This document shows, in pieces, positions 1-8,503 of a DNA stretch of 31,107 nucleotides. This stretch comes from Propionibacteriaceae bacterium UBA6238 (GTDB taxonomy: Bacteria > Actinomycetota > Actinomycetes > Propionibacteriales > Propionibacteriaceae), in the NCBI GenBank assembly GCA_002441465.1, contig DJWE01000101.1:64322-95428 (forward strand), given 5' to 3'. The first letter of the stretch is position 1; every line of letters begins with the position of its first letter. Below the pieces are notes generated by a model. The model was not told the origin of the DNA. It did not search any database and saw only the letters and a list, made by a program, of their open reading frames with translations. A program made the translations under genes and the position numbers.

Positions 1-101
1 TCACGGCTCGTCGAGACTCCTCCCCGTCGAGCCGCTGACGCGCCTCGACGTCTCGTCGTCTAGAGTGAGCGACCGACCGTCCCCAACTCAGGAAGAAGCC
101 C

Positions 102-2783
102 GTGGCCACAGCTAGCAAACGCCGGCTCGTCATTGTCGAGTCGCCGACGAAGGCGGTCAGCCTGGCGAAATTCCTCGGTTCGGGCTACGTCGTCGAGTCC
201 AGCCGCGGCCACGTCCGCGACCTGCCGACCGGTGCTGCCGAGGTCCCGGCGAAGTACAAGGGCGAGAAGTGGGCGCGCACGGGGGTCAACATCGACGCCG
301 ACTTCGAGCCGCTCTATGTGGTGGCCGCAGACAAGAAGGGCACGATCCGCGACCTCAAGGCCAAACTGAAGGACGCCGACGAGCTCTACCTCGCCACTGA
401 TGAAGACCGCGAGGGCGAGGCCATCGCGTGGCACCTGCTGGACGAACTGAAGCCGAAGATCCCGGTGAAGCGGATGGTCTTCCACGAGATCACGCCCGAG
501 GCGATCCGCGCCGCAGTGGACGCGACTCGCGAACTCGACACCGACCTGGTGGATGCCCAGGAGACCCGCCGCATCCTCGACCGCCTGTACGGCTACGAAG
601 TCTCCCCGGTGCTGTGGAAGAAGGTCATGCCGCGACTGTCGGCCGGCCGCGTCCAGTCGGTGGCGACCCGGCTCGTGGTCGACCGGGAACGGGAGCGGAT
701 CGCCTTCCGTGCTGCGGCCTATGCCGACATCGAGGCGCTGCTGGACGCCAGCGAGGGCGCCGAGCCGCGCACGTTCACCGCCCGGCTGGCCAGCTTCGAC
801 AGCCGCCGGATCGCCTCCGGTCGGGACTTCGACTCCTCCGGCAAGCTGGTCGGCAAGGACGTGATCCAGCTCGGCCTCGATTCCGCCGAGCAGCTGGCCA
901 CCGCCTTGGTGACCGCCTCCTACGCCGTGGCCGGTGTGGAGGCGAAGGGCTACACCCGCCGTCCCTACCCGCCTTTCCGCACCACGACGCTGCAGCAGGA
1001 AGCCGGACGCAAGCTCGGCTTCACCGCGCAGCGGACGATGAGCATCGCCCAGGAGCTCTACGAGCGCGGCTTCATCACCTATATGCGAACCGACTCGGTG
1101 ACCCTGTCGAGCACAGCCATCGCCGCAGCCCGGGAGCAGGTGAAACACCTGTTCGGTGGCCAGTTCCTTCCGGCGCAGCCCCGCGTCTACACCTCGAAGG
1201 TGAAGAACGCGCAGGAGGCGCACGAGGCCATCCGTCCCGCGGGCGAGACCTTCCGTACCCCGCAGCAGACCGGGTTGAACGGCGACCAGCTGCGGCTCTA
1301 CGAACTGGTCTGGAAGCGCACCGTCGCCTCTCAGATGAAGGACGCCGAGGGTGAGACGGTCAGCGTGCGTGTCGGCGCGACGCTGCCCGAGCGGGTCGGC
1401 GTCACCGACGCGGCCACCGGCGAAGTGGTCGAATCCGGACGGGCCGGCTTCACCGCCTCCGGCCGCACGATCACCTTCCTGGGCTTCCTCAAGGCCTACG
1501 TGGAGAGCACCGACGACGACGAGTCCAGCGATGACGCCCAGGCTCGGCTGCCGCAGCTGAGCACGGGCCAGCACCTGGCCGCGGAGAAGGTGACCGCGTC
1601 CGCCCACGAGACTCGTCCGCCGGCGCGCTACACCGAACCGTCTCTGGTGGCGAAGCTGGAGGAGCTGGAGATCGGACGCCCGTCCACCTACGCGGCGATC
1701 ATCCGCACGATCACCTCGCGCGATTACGTGTTCAAGAAGGGATCCGCGCTCGTCCCGACCTGGTTGGCGTTCGCGGTGACCCGGCTGCTGGAGGAGCACT
1801 TCAGCAGGCTGGTCGACTACAAGTTCACCGCCGACATGGAAGAGACCCTCGACGAGATCGCCAACGGCGACGCGGCCCGCGTCGCGGTGTTGAAGGACTT
1901 CTACTTCGGCCCGAACGGCTCGCCGCACGAGGGCCTGCAGAAGCTGGTCACCGAACTGGGCGAGATCGACGCGCGGGCATTGTCGACGTTCAGCATCGGC
2001 GACGGCATCGACGTGCGGGTGGGCCGCTACGGCACCTACATCGAGGACGCCGAGGGACGCCGTGCGAACGTGGATCCCGACCTGCCACCGGACGGGCTCA
2101 CCCTCGAGCTGGCCCACGAGCTGCTGGACCGCCCGGCGGCGGAGGAGCGCGAGATCGGCACCGATCCGGCGTCCGGGCGGACGATCGTCGCCAAGGCGGG
2201 ACGCTACGGGCCCTACGTCACCGAGGTGCTGGCCGAGGACGCGCCCAAGTCGGCCAAGCCGAGGACGGGGTCGCTGTTCGCGTCCATGAGCATCGACACG
2301 CTCACGCTGGAGGACGCGTTGAAGCTGCTCAGCCTGCCCCGGGTGGTGGGCACGGCCGCCGACGGCGAGGAGATCACCGCGCAGAACGGACGCTACGGCC
2401 CCTATCTGAAGAAGGGCACGGATTCCCGGTCGCTGACCAGCGAGGAGCAGATCTTCGACATCAGCCTGGAGGAGGCCGAGGCGATCTACGCCCAGCCGAA
2501 GACCCGTGGACGCGGCGCCGCGCGGGCCGCGGCGGGCCCGTTGAAGGAACTCGGCGCGGACCCGGCGTCCGGCAAGCCCGTGGTGGTGAAGGACGGCCGG
2601 TTCGGCCCCTACGTCACCGACGGCGAGACGAACGCGACGCTGCGTCGCACCGACTCGGTCGAGACGGTCACGCTCGAGCGGGCCGCGGAGCTGCTCGCAG
2701 AGAAGCGTGCCAAGGGACCGGCTCCCAAGCGCACCGGCACCCGCCGGACCGCGGCCAAGAAGCCCACCACCCGCAAGAAGTAG
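102..2783 (+). CDS. topA: DNA topoisomerase I (type IA), actinobacterial form
   Basis: The enzyme relaxes negatively supercoiled DNA by cutting one strand through a 5'-phosphotyrosine. The 893-residue protein has an N-terminal Toprim domain (about 9-120) with the acidic metal motif DEDREGE at 100-106. The catalytic tyrosine is Y327 in the motif ITYMRTDS. The C-terminal third holds four repeats marked by GRYGTY, GRYGPY, GRYGPY and GRFGPY, and ends in a Lys/Arg-rich tail. The tetracysteine zinc fingers of E. coli TopA are absent, as is usual in actinobacteria. The GTG start is preceded by AGGAAG at 90-95. The stop lies 2 bp before tmk, so the two are probably cotranscribed. The identification is firm. 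Confidence 0.97.
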   Translation: MATASKRRLVIVESPTKAVSLAKFLGSGYVVESSRGHVRDLPTGAAEVPAKYKGEKWARTGVNIDADFEPLYVVAADKKGTIRDLKAKLKDADELYLATDEDREGEAIAWHLLDELKPKIPVKRMVFHEITPEAIRAAVDATRELDTDLVDAQETRRILDRLYGYEVSPVLWKKVMPRLSAGRVQSVATRLVVDRERERIAFRAAAYADIEALLDASEGAEPRTFTARLASFDSRRIASGRDFDSSGKLVGKDVIQLGLDSAEQLATALVTASYAVAGVEAKGYTRRPYPPFRTTTLQQEAGRKLGFTAQRTMSIAQELYERGFITYMRTDSVTLSSTAIAAAREQVKHLFGGQFLPAQPRVYTSKVKNAQEAHEAIRPAGETFRTPQQTGLNGDQLRLYELVWKRTVASQMKDAEGETVSVRVGATLPERVGVTDAATGEVVESGRAGFTASGRTITFLGFLKAYVESTDDDESSDDAQARLPQLSTGQHLAAEKVTASAHETRPPARYTEPSLVAKLEELEIGRPSTYAAIIRTITSRDYVFKKGSALVPTWLAFAVTRLLEEHFSRLVDYKFTADMEETLDEIANGDAARVAVLKDFYFGPNGSPHEGLQKLVTELGEIDARALSTFSIGDGIDVRVGRYGTYIEDAEGRRANVDPDLPPDGLTLELAHELLDRPAAEEREIGTDPASGRTIVAKAGRYGPYVTEVLAEDAPKSAKPRTGSLFASMSIDTLTLEDALKLLSLPRVVGTAADGEEITAQNGRYGPYLKKGTDSRSLTSEEQIFDISLEEAEAIYAQPKTRGRGAARAAAGPLKELGADPASGKPVVVKDGRFGPYVTDGETNATLRRTDSVETVTLERAAELLAEKRAKGPAPKRTGTRRTAAKKPTTRKK

Positions 2784-2785
2784 CG

Positions 2786-3496
2786 ATGCAGACCCCGGAC
2801 CGGCCGGTCGCCGCGGAGCACGCTGCTGAGCCTGCGAAGCAGGCCGCGGCACAAAGCGCGCCCGAGGGCATCTTCATCGTCTTCGAGGGCGGCGACGGTG
2901 TGGGCAAGTCGACCCAGGCGCGCAAGCTGGCCGACTGGGTGGCGTCGAAGGGACGCGAGGTCGTGCTGACCTTCGAGCCCGGCGACACCGCGATCGGGGC
3001 GACGCTGCGTGACCTGGTGCTGAACCCGAAATGGGGCGACGTCTCGCCGCGCGCCGAGGCCTTGATGTACGCCGCGGACAAGGCCCAGCACGTCCACGAG
3101 GTGGTGCTGCCGGCGTTGCACCGCGGCGCCGTGGTGATCTCGGATCGCTATGTGGATTCGATGCTGGCCTACCAGGGAGCCGGCCGCGTGCTCGCGCCCG
3201 AGCGGGTCGAGCAGGTAGCCAGGTGGGCCACCGGTGACCTGCTGCCCGACCTCACCGTCCTGCTCGATCTCGAACCCGACCGCGGCCTGGCCACGATCAC
3301 GGAGAAGGATCGGGTGGAGGGCGCCGGCGAGGATTTTCACGGCCGCGCCCGGCAGTTCTTCCTCGATCTCGCCGCAGAGGACCCGGAGCACTACCTCGTG
3401 CTCCCGGCCCGGACCGGCGTGAAGCATCTGGCGAACCTGGTGCGGGAACGGGTGGCTCCCTTGCTGTCGGTGGCGGCTGGCACAGTAGAGCCGTGA
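2786..3496 (+). CDS. tmk: Thymidylate kinase (dTMP kinase)
   Basis: It phosphorylates dTMP to dTDP in DNA precursor synthesis. The 236-residue protein has the P-loop GGDGVGKST at 35-43, the DRY motif (SDRYVDS) that contacts the nucleotide, and a lid segment with DRVE. A family member would normally begin near residue 28 (GIFIVFEG), so about 27 Ala/Pro-rich residues form an N-terminal extension. I see no better internal start codon before the P-loop strand. The ATG lies 2 bp after the topA stop, with only a weak purine stretch (AGAAG, in the topA end) as ribosome site, so translational coupling is likely. Its stop overlaps the holB start (GTGA). Confidence 0.96.
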   Translation: MQTPDRPVAAEHAAEPAKQAAAQSAPEGIFIVFEGGDGVGKSTQARKLADWVASKGREVVLTFEPGDTAIGATLRDLVLNPKWGDVSPRAEALMYAADKAQHVHEVVLPALHRGAVVISDRYVDSMLAYQGAGRVLAPERVEQVARWATGDLLPDLTVLLDLEPDRGLATITEKDRVEGAGEDFHGRARQFFLDLAAEDPEHYLVLPARTGVKHLANLVRERVAPLLSVAAGTVEP

Positions 3497-4668
3497 CCGT
3501 GACCGCCGCCGCGACCGGAGTCTGGGCCGACCTGATCGGCCAGGAGACCGTGGTGGCCACCCTGCAGCGGGCCGTGCGCGGTGCCGGGTCCGCTGCCAAT
3601 CGCCACGCGATGACCCATGCCTGGCTGTTCACCGGGCCACCGGGTTCGGGACGCTCGAATGCCGCACGGGCGTTCGCCGCAGCGCTGCAGTGTCCGGCGG
3701 GCGGCTGCGGCGAGTGCAACACCTGCATCACGGCGTTGAGCGGGGCCCACCCCGACGTCACGCTCGTCCGCACCGAGCAGCTCAGTATCGGTGTCGACGA
3801 GGTGCGAGACCTGGTGCGCAGGGCGGCGATGTCGCCGACGCTGGCCCGGTTCCAGGTGCTCGTCGTGGAGGACGCCGACCGAATCACCGAGCGCGGAGCC
3901 GACGCCTTGCTCAAGAGCATCGAGGAGCCGGCCCCCCGCACCGTGTGGCTGCTCTGTGCGCCCACTGCCGACGACGTGGTGGCCACGATTCGTTCGCGCT
4001 GCCGACGGGTGGAACTGAGCACGCCGAGTACCTCGGCGATCGCCGAGCTGCTGCAGCGCAGGGACGGGGTCGACCGCGAACTGGCCCAGTTCGCCGCCCG
4101 GGTCGCCCAGGGCCATATCGGGCGGGCTCGGGCGCTCGCCCGCAACGAGGACGCGCGGGCGCGACGCCTCGAGATCCTGCGCCTGCCGGCACGGCTGACG
4201 TCGTTGGGCAGCTGCCTGGACGCGGCGGCGAAGCTGGTCGAGGCGGCGATAGCGGAAGCCGCCCAGATCACCGCCGAGCTGGATGCGCGGGAGAAGGCGG
4301 AACTCTCCGAGGCACTCGGGTTCACCGCGAAGGGCGCGCGTCCTCGGAACGCGCAGTCCGCGCTGCGCGACCTGGAGGACCAGCAGAAGGCGCGGGCGAA
4401 GCGGCTGCAGCGCGACGCCCTCGACCGCGTGCTCACTGAACTGACGTCCTTCTATCGCGACGTCCTGGCCGTGCAGACCGGATCGGGAGCGCCCCTGATC
4501 AACGTGGAGATGCAGGAGGCGATCTCCGCTCTGGCCGACGACACCACGCCTGAGACGACGGTGAACAGGCTTGACGCCATCCTCGGTTGCCGAACCGCGC
4601 TGGAGACCAATGTGGCCCCGCTGCTGGCGATGGAGTCGCTGTTGCTCAGCCTCGGCGGGGTGGCCTGA
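3493..4668 (+). CDS. holB: DNA polymerase III delta' subunit (clamp-loader ATPase fold)
   Basis: This is the delta' subunit of the clamp loader, which loads the beta sliding clamp. The 391-residue protein opens with the RFC-box-like WADLIGQE. The P-loop is altered to GPPGSGRSN: the catalytic lysine is replaced by arginine, as expected for the non-hydrolysing delta' subunit. A four-cysteine zinc module follows (C67, C72, C75, C78). The Walker-B-like segment VLVVEDADRI and the SRC motif (IRSRCRR) come next. The C-terminal half is helical with a charged segment near 270-310. The start overlaps the tmk stop by 4 bp, so translation is probably coupled. DnaX (tau/gamma) is an alternative, but the altered P-loop and length favour delta'. 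Confidence 0.9.
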   Translation: MTVTAAATGVWADLIGQETVVATLQRAVRGAGSAANRHAMTHAWLFTGPPGSGRSNAARAFAAALQCPAGGCGECNTCITALSGAHPDVTLVRTEQLSIGVDEVRDLVRRAAMSPTLARFQVLVVEDADRITERGADALLKSIEEPAPRTVWLLCAPTADDVVATIRSRCRRVELSTPSTSAIAELLQRRDGVDRELAQFAARVAQGHIGRARALARNEDARARRLEILRLPARLTSLGSCLDAAAKLVEAAIAEAAQITAELDAREKAELSEALGFTAKGARPRNAQSALRDLEDQQKARAKRLQRDALDRVLTELTSFYRDVLAVQTGSGAPLINVEMQEAISALADDTTPETTVNRLDAILGCRTALETNVAPLLAMESLLLSLGGVA

Positions 4669-4766
4669 TCGTCCCCGACCCTCCTTAGGGGTGTCGCTGA
4701 GTGGGTAATGCATGCCTCGATGCCAGCATGGACGCTGAAGAGTGCTGCAAGGAAAGGACTTCCCCC

Positions 4767-5801
4767 GTGACCGAGCCACGCGAACCCGAAGCCGTCCCCG
4801 AAGGCGAGTCCGCCTCCGTAGAGCAGCCCGCAGCGTCCGCCTCACCGAGCACCGGCACCTGGTACCCCGTCGCCGCGCCCGCCGAGCCTGGACCCGCGGC
4901 GGTCGATGACACAGTGCCCCCCTCGGTCGAACCGGAGGTGGCGGCACCTGATCCCAAGCCCGACGCCGACGTCGACGCCACCGAGCCCGTCCGGACCGCC
5001 CCGCAGGCGGCGCCGGAGGCGGAGGAGGACGGGCCGGCGAACGTCGACGCCGAGGCGACCGACCCGACCGTCGCCCTCACCGGGACGGGGTTCCCCGGGC
5101 CTGTGGCGGACGCAGCCGAGCCGACCCCTTCGTTCACCCCGCCCACCGAGGCGATCTTCCGTCCGCCGAGCCCGTCGAGTCCGGGCTACGAACCCACGAC
5201 GATGGAGCCGCTGTCGCTGGAGGAGCAGAAGCTCGCCGCCGAGCGCGCAGCCCGACGCGACGCCCGCGCCGCCGCGCTTGCCGCGCCAGCGCCCGAACCG
5301 GTGGCCGCTCCAGCGCCGGTGGTCATCCACAAGCGCACCAACGACAAGTTCTGGGGATCGCTGAGCATCTTCTTGCTGCGGATCGTGCTCGCCGGCATCT
5401 TCGCGATCCGGGGCTTGGGCATCCTCACCGACATCCCGGCGGCGGAGGCCGAGTTCGCGAAGACCGTTCTCCTCGACTACCCGCCCGGCCCGCAGGTGAC
5501 GGCCATCGTGACCGGGGTCGGCTCCTTGCTGATCGCGCTGTCGCTGCTGCTGGGCCTGCTCACCCGGGTGGCCGGGCTGGGCATCGCCTTGATCGCCGGC
5601 GGAGCTCTGGCGCTGGTCTACTGGGGACCGTGGAGCCTGTTCATGCCCGGTCAGGCGGGCTTCCTCGGCGAATACGAGCTGCTGCTCGCCGCCGTCGGCA
5701 TCCTGTTGCTGTGTATCGGCGGTGGCGGCTGGAGCCTGGACCGGAGTTTCCGGGCTGGTCGTGAGCGCGACAAGCGGGAACGGGCTGCCGAGTCCGCGTA
5801 G
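4767..5801 (+). CDS. DoxX-family membrane protein with long acidic Pro/Ala-rich N-terminus
   Basis: This is a membrane protein of unknown exact role. I chose GTG 4767 because AAGGAAAGGA (4749-4758) lies 8 bases upstream; an ATG at 4701 is in frame but has no ribosome site. The first ~185 of 344 residues are low-complexity Pro, Ala, Glu and Asp, probably disordered and cytoplasmic. From about residue 195 there are four hydrophobic segments with the DoxX-like pattern: LLRIVLAGIFAIRG, then a helix ending LGLLTRVAGLG, then two more, and a charged tail. DoxX proteins are small quinone-linked or unassigned membrane proteins. The gene lies between holB and a PSP1-domain gene, 98 bp after holB and 18 bp before PSP1. 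Confidence 0.8.
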   Translation: MTEPREPEAVPEGESASVEQPAASASPSTGTWYPVAAPAEPGPAAVDDTVPPSVEPEVAAPDPKPDADVDATEPVRTAPQAAPEAEEDGPANVDAEATDPTVALTGTGFPGPVADAAEPTPSFTPPTEAIFRPPSPSSPGYEPTTMEPLSLEEQKLAAERAARRDARAAALAAPAPEPVAAPAPVVIHKRTNDKFWGSLSIFLLRIVLAGIFAIRGLGILTDIPAAEAEFAKTVLLDYPPGPQVTAIVTGVGSLLIALSLLLGLLTRVAGLGIALIAGGALALVYWGPWSLFMPGQAGFLGEYELLLAAVGILLLCIGGGGWSLDRSFRAGRERDKRERAAESA

Positions 5802-5807
5802 GGCGGT

Positions 5808-5813
5808 TAAGGT
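5808..5813 (+). promoter_or_regulatory. Candidate -10 (TAAGGT) for leaderless PSP1 gene
   Basis: TAAGGT ends exactly six bases before the ATG at 5820, which would place the transcript start on the start codon. There is no good ribosome site and no clear -35. The same geometry recurs upstream of several other genes here. Confidence 0.5.
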
Positions 5814-5819
5814 GCGGCT

Positions 5820-6653
5820 ATGCCGCGGGTGATGGCTGTTGCCTTCGAGCCCCTGGGTCGGCTGTACTACCTCGACCCCGGGGACGCCGACTACGCCTAC
5901 GGCCAGTTGGTGCTCGCCCCCACCGGGGACGGCACGGAGGTGGCCCGCTGCGTGTGGGGACCCGCCGAGGTGGACTGGGCGGGCAGCCTGCCCAGGTGCC
6001 TTGGCCCGGCGGCGGAACCGGAGTTGCGCAGGGAGGCGGCGAATCGCGTCCGGCGTGCGGAGATCGCGGAGGTCGCGCGGCGCCTGATCTCCCGACACGA
6101 GCTTCCGATGCGGGTTGTCGGGGTGGATTTCGTCGACCAGAGCGCGGAGTTCGACCAGCAGGCCGTGGTCTACTTCGAGGCGCCGGGACGGGTGGACTTC
6201 CGCGCCCTGCTCGCTGATCTCGCCCGAGCGTTGCAGGCGAGGATCGACCTGCGCCAGATCGGGCCGCGCGACGCCGCCTCGATCGTGGGCGCCTTCGGGT
6301 CGTGTGGACGCGAGGTGTGCTGCGTCACGATCGGGCCGCTGCGCGTCCCGCTGCCCCCGGGGTTGGCCCGCGAACAACGGCTGCCGAACAACCCGACTCA
6401 GCTGCAGGGCACCTGCGGTCGGGCGATGTGCTGCCTCGCCTACGAGAGCGAGTTGTATGCCGATTTCCGCAAGCGTGCGCCCGGGGTCGGCACGACGGTG
6501 AGCACGGGCCAGGGTCCGGGAGTCGTGGTCGGTCACAGCGTCCCGCTGGACTCGGTGGTGGTGCAGTTGGAGGAGGGCCGGGTGACTTGCCCCGCGAGCG
6601 AGGCGTGCCCGCTCGCCACACCGCATCCGCACCGGCCTGCAGCGAGCGACTAA
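5820..6653 (+). CDS. PSP1/RicT-family protein (iron-sulfur Ric complex subunit-like)
   Basis: The 277-residue protein carries the PSP1 C-terminal domain. Two matching cysteine motifs identify the RicT (YaaT) group: CGREVCC (C162, C167, C168) and CGRAMCC (C199, C204, C205). In Bacillus RicT forms a complex with RicA and RicF that binds iron-sulfur clusters and affects RNase Y-dependent mRNA processing. No RicA or RicF gene is seen here, and whether the actinobacterial protein does the same is inference. Position beside holB is the usual one in many bacteria. ATG 5820 has no strong ribosome site but does have a -10-like TAAGGT six bases upstream, suggesting a leaderless transcript. Confidence 0.85.
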   Translation: MPRVMAVAFEPLGRLYYLDPGDADYAYGQLVLAPTGDGTEVARCVWGPAEVDWAGSLPRCLGPAAEPELRREAANRVRRAEIAEVARRLISRHELPMRVVGVDFVDQSAEFDQQAVVYFEAPGRVDFRALLADLARALQARIDLRQIGPRDAASIVGAFGSCGREVCCVTIGPLRVPLPPGLAREQRLPNNPTQLQGTCGRAMCCLAYESELYADFRKRAPGVGTTVSTGQGPGVVVGHSVPLDSVVVQLEEGRVTCPASEACPLATPHPHRPAASD

Positions 6654-6656
6654 CCT
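6651..6656 (+). promoter_or_regulatory. Candidate -10 (TAACCT) for leaderless TAP hydrolase gene
   Basis: TAACCT overlaps the PSP1 stop codon and ends six bases before GTG 6663. This again predicts transcription starting on the start codon. There is no visible -35 and no Shine-Dalgarno. Confidence 0.45.
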
Positions 6657-6662
6657 GAGCGG

Positions 6663-8210
6663 GTGCATCTCCCCGTCCGTGTGGGCGCCGTCCTGCTCGC
6701 CGCAGCCCTGCTGCTGGCCGGCTGCGACGCGCCGAGCCAGCAGGCTGGAGAGGAGATCCGGATCTCCTCCGTTCCGGGAGTTGCGATCGACCGTCCTCAG
6801 TTCCCCGACCCGCAGGTGAGCGTCCCCGGCATGGTGGACGGACTGGCCGGCGACGGGTTGACCGGCTACCTGGCGCAGCCGGTGACCTGGACCGCCTGCG
6901 GAACGCTGGAGTGCGCAGAGGTCTTGGCGCCGCTGGACTACGCCGATCCGTCCGCCCGCGCGGTGACCCTGTCGATGGCCCGCAGACCGGCCACGAAGAA
7001 GCCGCGGCTGGGCACGCTGTTCGTGAATCCGGGCGGACCCGGTGGTTCCGGCAAGAGCCTGGTGAACAGCTTCGACGCCCAAGGGCTCGAGCAGTACGAC
7101 ATCGTGGGCTGGGATCCGCGCGGCACGGGCGATTCGACCCCCGTGGTCTGCTTCGGCGCCAGCCAGACCGACGCGCTGAACAACCTCGACGCCTCACCCG
7201 ACACCGAAGCCGAGCGGCTCGCCCTGATCCAGGGTGCCTACGAGTTCGGCAAGTCCTGTTGGGAGCACAGCGGCGTCCTGCTCGAGCACATCTCCACGAT
7301 CGAGACCGCCCGCGACCTCGACCTGCTCCGTCGATTGCTCGGCGACAGCGAGTTGCACTACCTGGGCTACTCCTACGGCACCCAGATCGGGGCGACCTAC
7401 GCCGAACTGTTCCCTCAGCACACCGGACGCCTGGTCCTGGACGCAGCTGTGAACATCACCGACAACGACGACGTGATCCAGGCCATGGGCTTCGACCTGG
7501 CGCTGGGGAACTTCGCGTCCTGGTGCGCCGAGAACAGCTGCTCGCTCGGCGGCACGAAGCAGGCCGTGCTGGACGCGGTGACGGGCCTGTTCGACCGACT
7601 GGACGCCGCTCCGCTGCGGGCCGGCGCCCGCACGCTCACCCAGTCGCTGGCCGTGACCGGCGTCGCGGCGATGCTCTACGGCGGCACGGACGCCTGGCCG
7701 ACGCTGGTTTCGATGATCCTCGCGGCGCAGAACGGGAACGGCAAAGGCCTGCTGATTGCGGCGGACTCCTTGAACTCGCGCGACGACAGCGGCAGCTACG
7801 GATCGCTGTTCTACTCGCTGCCGGCGATCAACTGCCTGGACACCGACACCGAATCCGGCGTCCTCGACGCGGACGGGGTCTGGAGCGACGACGAGCGCAA
7901 GGCGCCCATCTTCGGCACCTACTTCGGGCCGGCGTACACCTGTGCTCTGTGGCCGGTTCGCCCCTCGCTTCAGCTCCACATTCGAGGCGCCGGGGCGAAG
8001 CCGATCGTGGTGATCGGCGGCACCGGTGACAACGCCACGCCGTACCAGCAGGCCGTGGACATGGCCAAGCAGCTCGACTCCGGTGTCCTGGTGACCTACG
8101 TGGGCGAGGGCCACGGCAGCTACGGTGGCAAGTCGGACTGCGTGGACCAGATCGTGGTCGACTACCTGGTCGAAGGGACGGTGCCGAAGAACGGCGTCCG
8201 CTGCAGCTGA
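6663..8210 (+). CDS. Secreted lipoprotein, alpha/beta-hydrolase of the TAP (tripeptidyl aminopeptidase) family
   Basis: This is a predicted exported serine hydrolase or peptidase. The 515-residue protein begins with a lipoprotein signal (hydrophobic 8-19, lipobox LLAGC, C21 lipidated). The oxyanion-region motif NPGGPGGSG is followed by the nucleophile elbow GYSYG with S237. D456 (GTGDNATP) and H484 (GEGHGSYG) complete a catalytic triad, inside a TAP-like C-terminal domain. The family includes Streptomyces tripeptidyl aminopeptidases and mycobacterial Hip1/CaeA. The natural substrate cannot be read from sequence; peptides at the cell surface are likely. The gene precedes tRNA-Thr, an arrangement I recognise from other actinobacteria. 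Confidence 0.9.
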   Translation: MHLPVRVGAVLLAAALLLAGCDAPSQQAGEEIRISSVPGVAIDRPQFPDPQVSVPGMVDGLAGDGLTGYLAQPVTWTACGTLECAEVLAPLDYADPSARAVTLSMARRPATKKPRLGTLFVNPGGPGGSGKSLVNSFDAQGLEQYDIVGWDPRGTGDSTPVVCFGASQTDALNNLDASPDTEAERLALIQGAYEFGKSCWEHSGVLLEHISTIETARDLDLLRRLLGDSELHYLGYSYGTQIGATYAELFPQHTGRLVLDAAVNITDNDDVIQAMGFDLALGNFASWCAENSCSLGGTKQAVLDAVTGLFDRLDAAPLRAGARTLTQSLAVTGVAAMLYGGTDAWPTLVSMILAAQNGNGKGLLIAADSLNSRDDSGSYGSLFYSLPAINCLDTDTESGVLDADGVWSDDERKAPIFGTYFGPAYTCALWPVRPSLQLHIRGAGAKPIVVIGGTGDNATPYQQAVDMAKQLDSGVLVTYVGEGHGSYGGKSDCVDQIVVDYLVEGTVPKNGVRCS

Positions 8211-8328
8211 TCGCGCGGGGACGGCGTCGATCTGGTCCGGCACCCGCTCACCGCGGCCGGCGGCCGTCCTGCCGCCTGACCCGCTGGCTGCCGCTTGTGC
8301 CGAATCGATCCGGAGCCGCCGGACCCCC

Positions 8329-8334
8329 TATAGT
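8329..8334 (+). promoter_or_regulatory. Candidate -10 (TATAGT) of the tRNA-Thr promoter
   Basis: TATAGT stands out in the GC-rich 150-bp gap before the tRNA. It would start the transcript about 20 bases upstream of the mature 5' end. The short leader holds a 6-bp hairpin (GGCCGG/CCGGCC, 8343-8358) directly before the tRNA. I see no convincing -35. Confidence 0.5.
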
Positions 8335-8360
8335 TGTGCCTCGGCCGGTTGCCCGGCCTT

Positions 8361-8436
8361 GCCGCCTTAGCTCAGTCGGTAGAGCGACGCTCTCGTAAAG
8401 CGTAGGTCTCGGGTTCGATTCCCGAAGGCGGCTCCA
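8361..8436 (+). tRNA. tRNA-Thr (anticodon CGU, reads ACG)
   Basis: A full cloverleaf can be drawn. The acceptor stem is GCCGCCT/AGGCGGC (8361-8367 with 8426-8432). The D arm is GCTC/GAGC. The anticodon stem ACGCT/AGCGT encloses the loop CTCGTAA, with anticodon CGT at 8394-8396. The T arm is TCGGG/CCCGA with loop TTCGATT. All stems pair perfectly. The discriminator is T8433 and the CCA end is encoded (8434-8436). There is no intron. Confidence 0.97.
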
Positions 8437-8453
8437 CGCCCGCTCGGCCCCAA

Positions 8454-8468
8454 GGGCAGCGGCTGCCC
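8454..8468. terminator. Small hairpin between tRNA-Thr and the convergent ROK gene
   Basis: GGGCAG-CGG-CTGCCC forms a perfect short stem in the 67-bp gap between the tRNA and the end of the ROK gene. It has no T-tract on either strand, so a terminator role for one or both transcripts is only plausible. Confidence 0.35.
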
Positions 8469-8503
8469 ACGTCCCGCAGGCGGTTCGACCCGTTGCCGCT
8501 GGC

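Noticed and set aside
45..66. Promoter upstream of topA (TCGACG ... TAGAGT)
   Set aside because: The spacing between hexamers is only 10 bp and no alternative -35 fits. The first 101 bases show only the ribosome site.
60..2852. A 930-codon open frame antisense to topA
   Set aside because: Long antisense frames are expected opposite high-GC genes. The + frame encodes a complete TopA with all motifs, and the antisense translation is Arg/Gly/Leu-rich without recognisable domains.
4842..7082. A 746-codon minus-strand frame across the DoxX, PSP1 and hydrolase genes
   Set aside because: It spans three well-supported + genes and their boundaries and has the composition of a GC-skew shadow. The same reasoning removes the long minus frames at 3391-4947, 9687-11765, 11419-13158 and 17459-19807.
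8211..8360. Terminator for the TAP hydrolase gene
   Set aside because: The stretch is so GC-rich that many short stems form (GGCGG/CCGCC); none is long or well placed enough to call.
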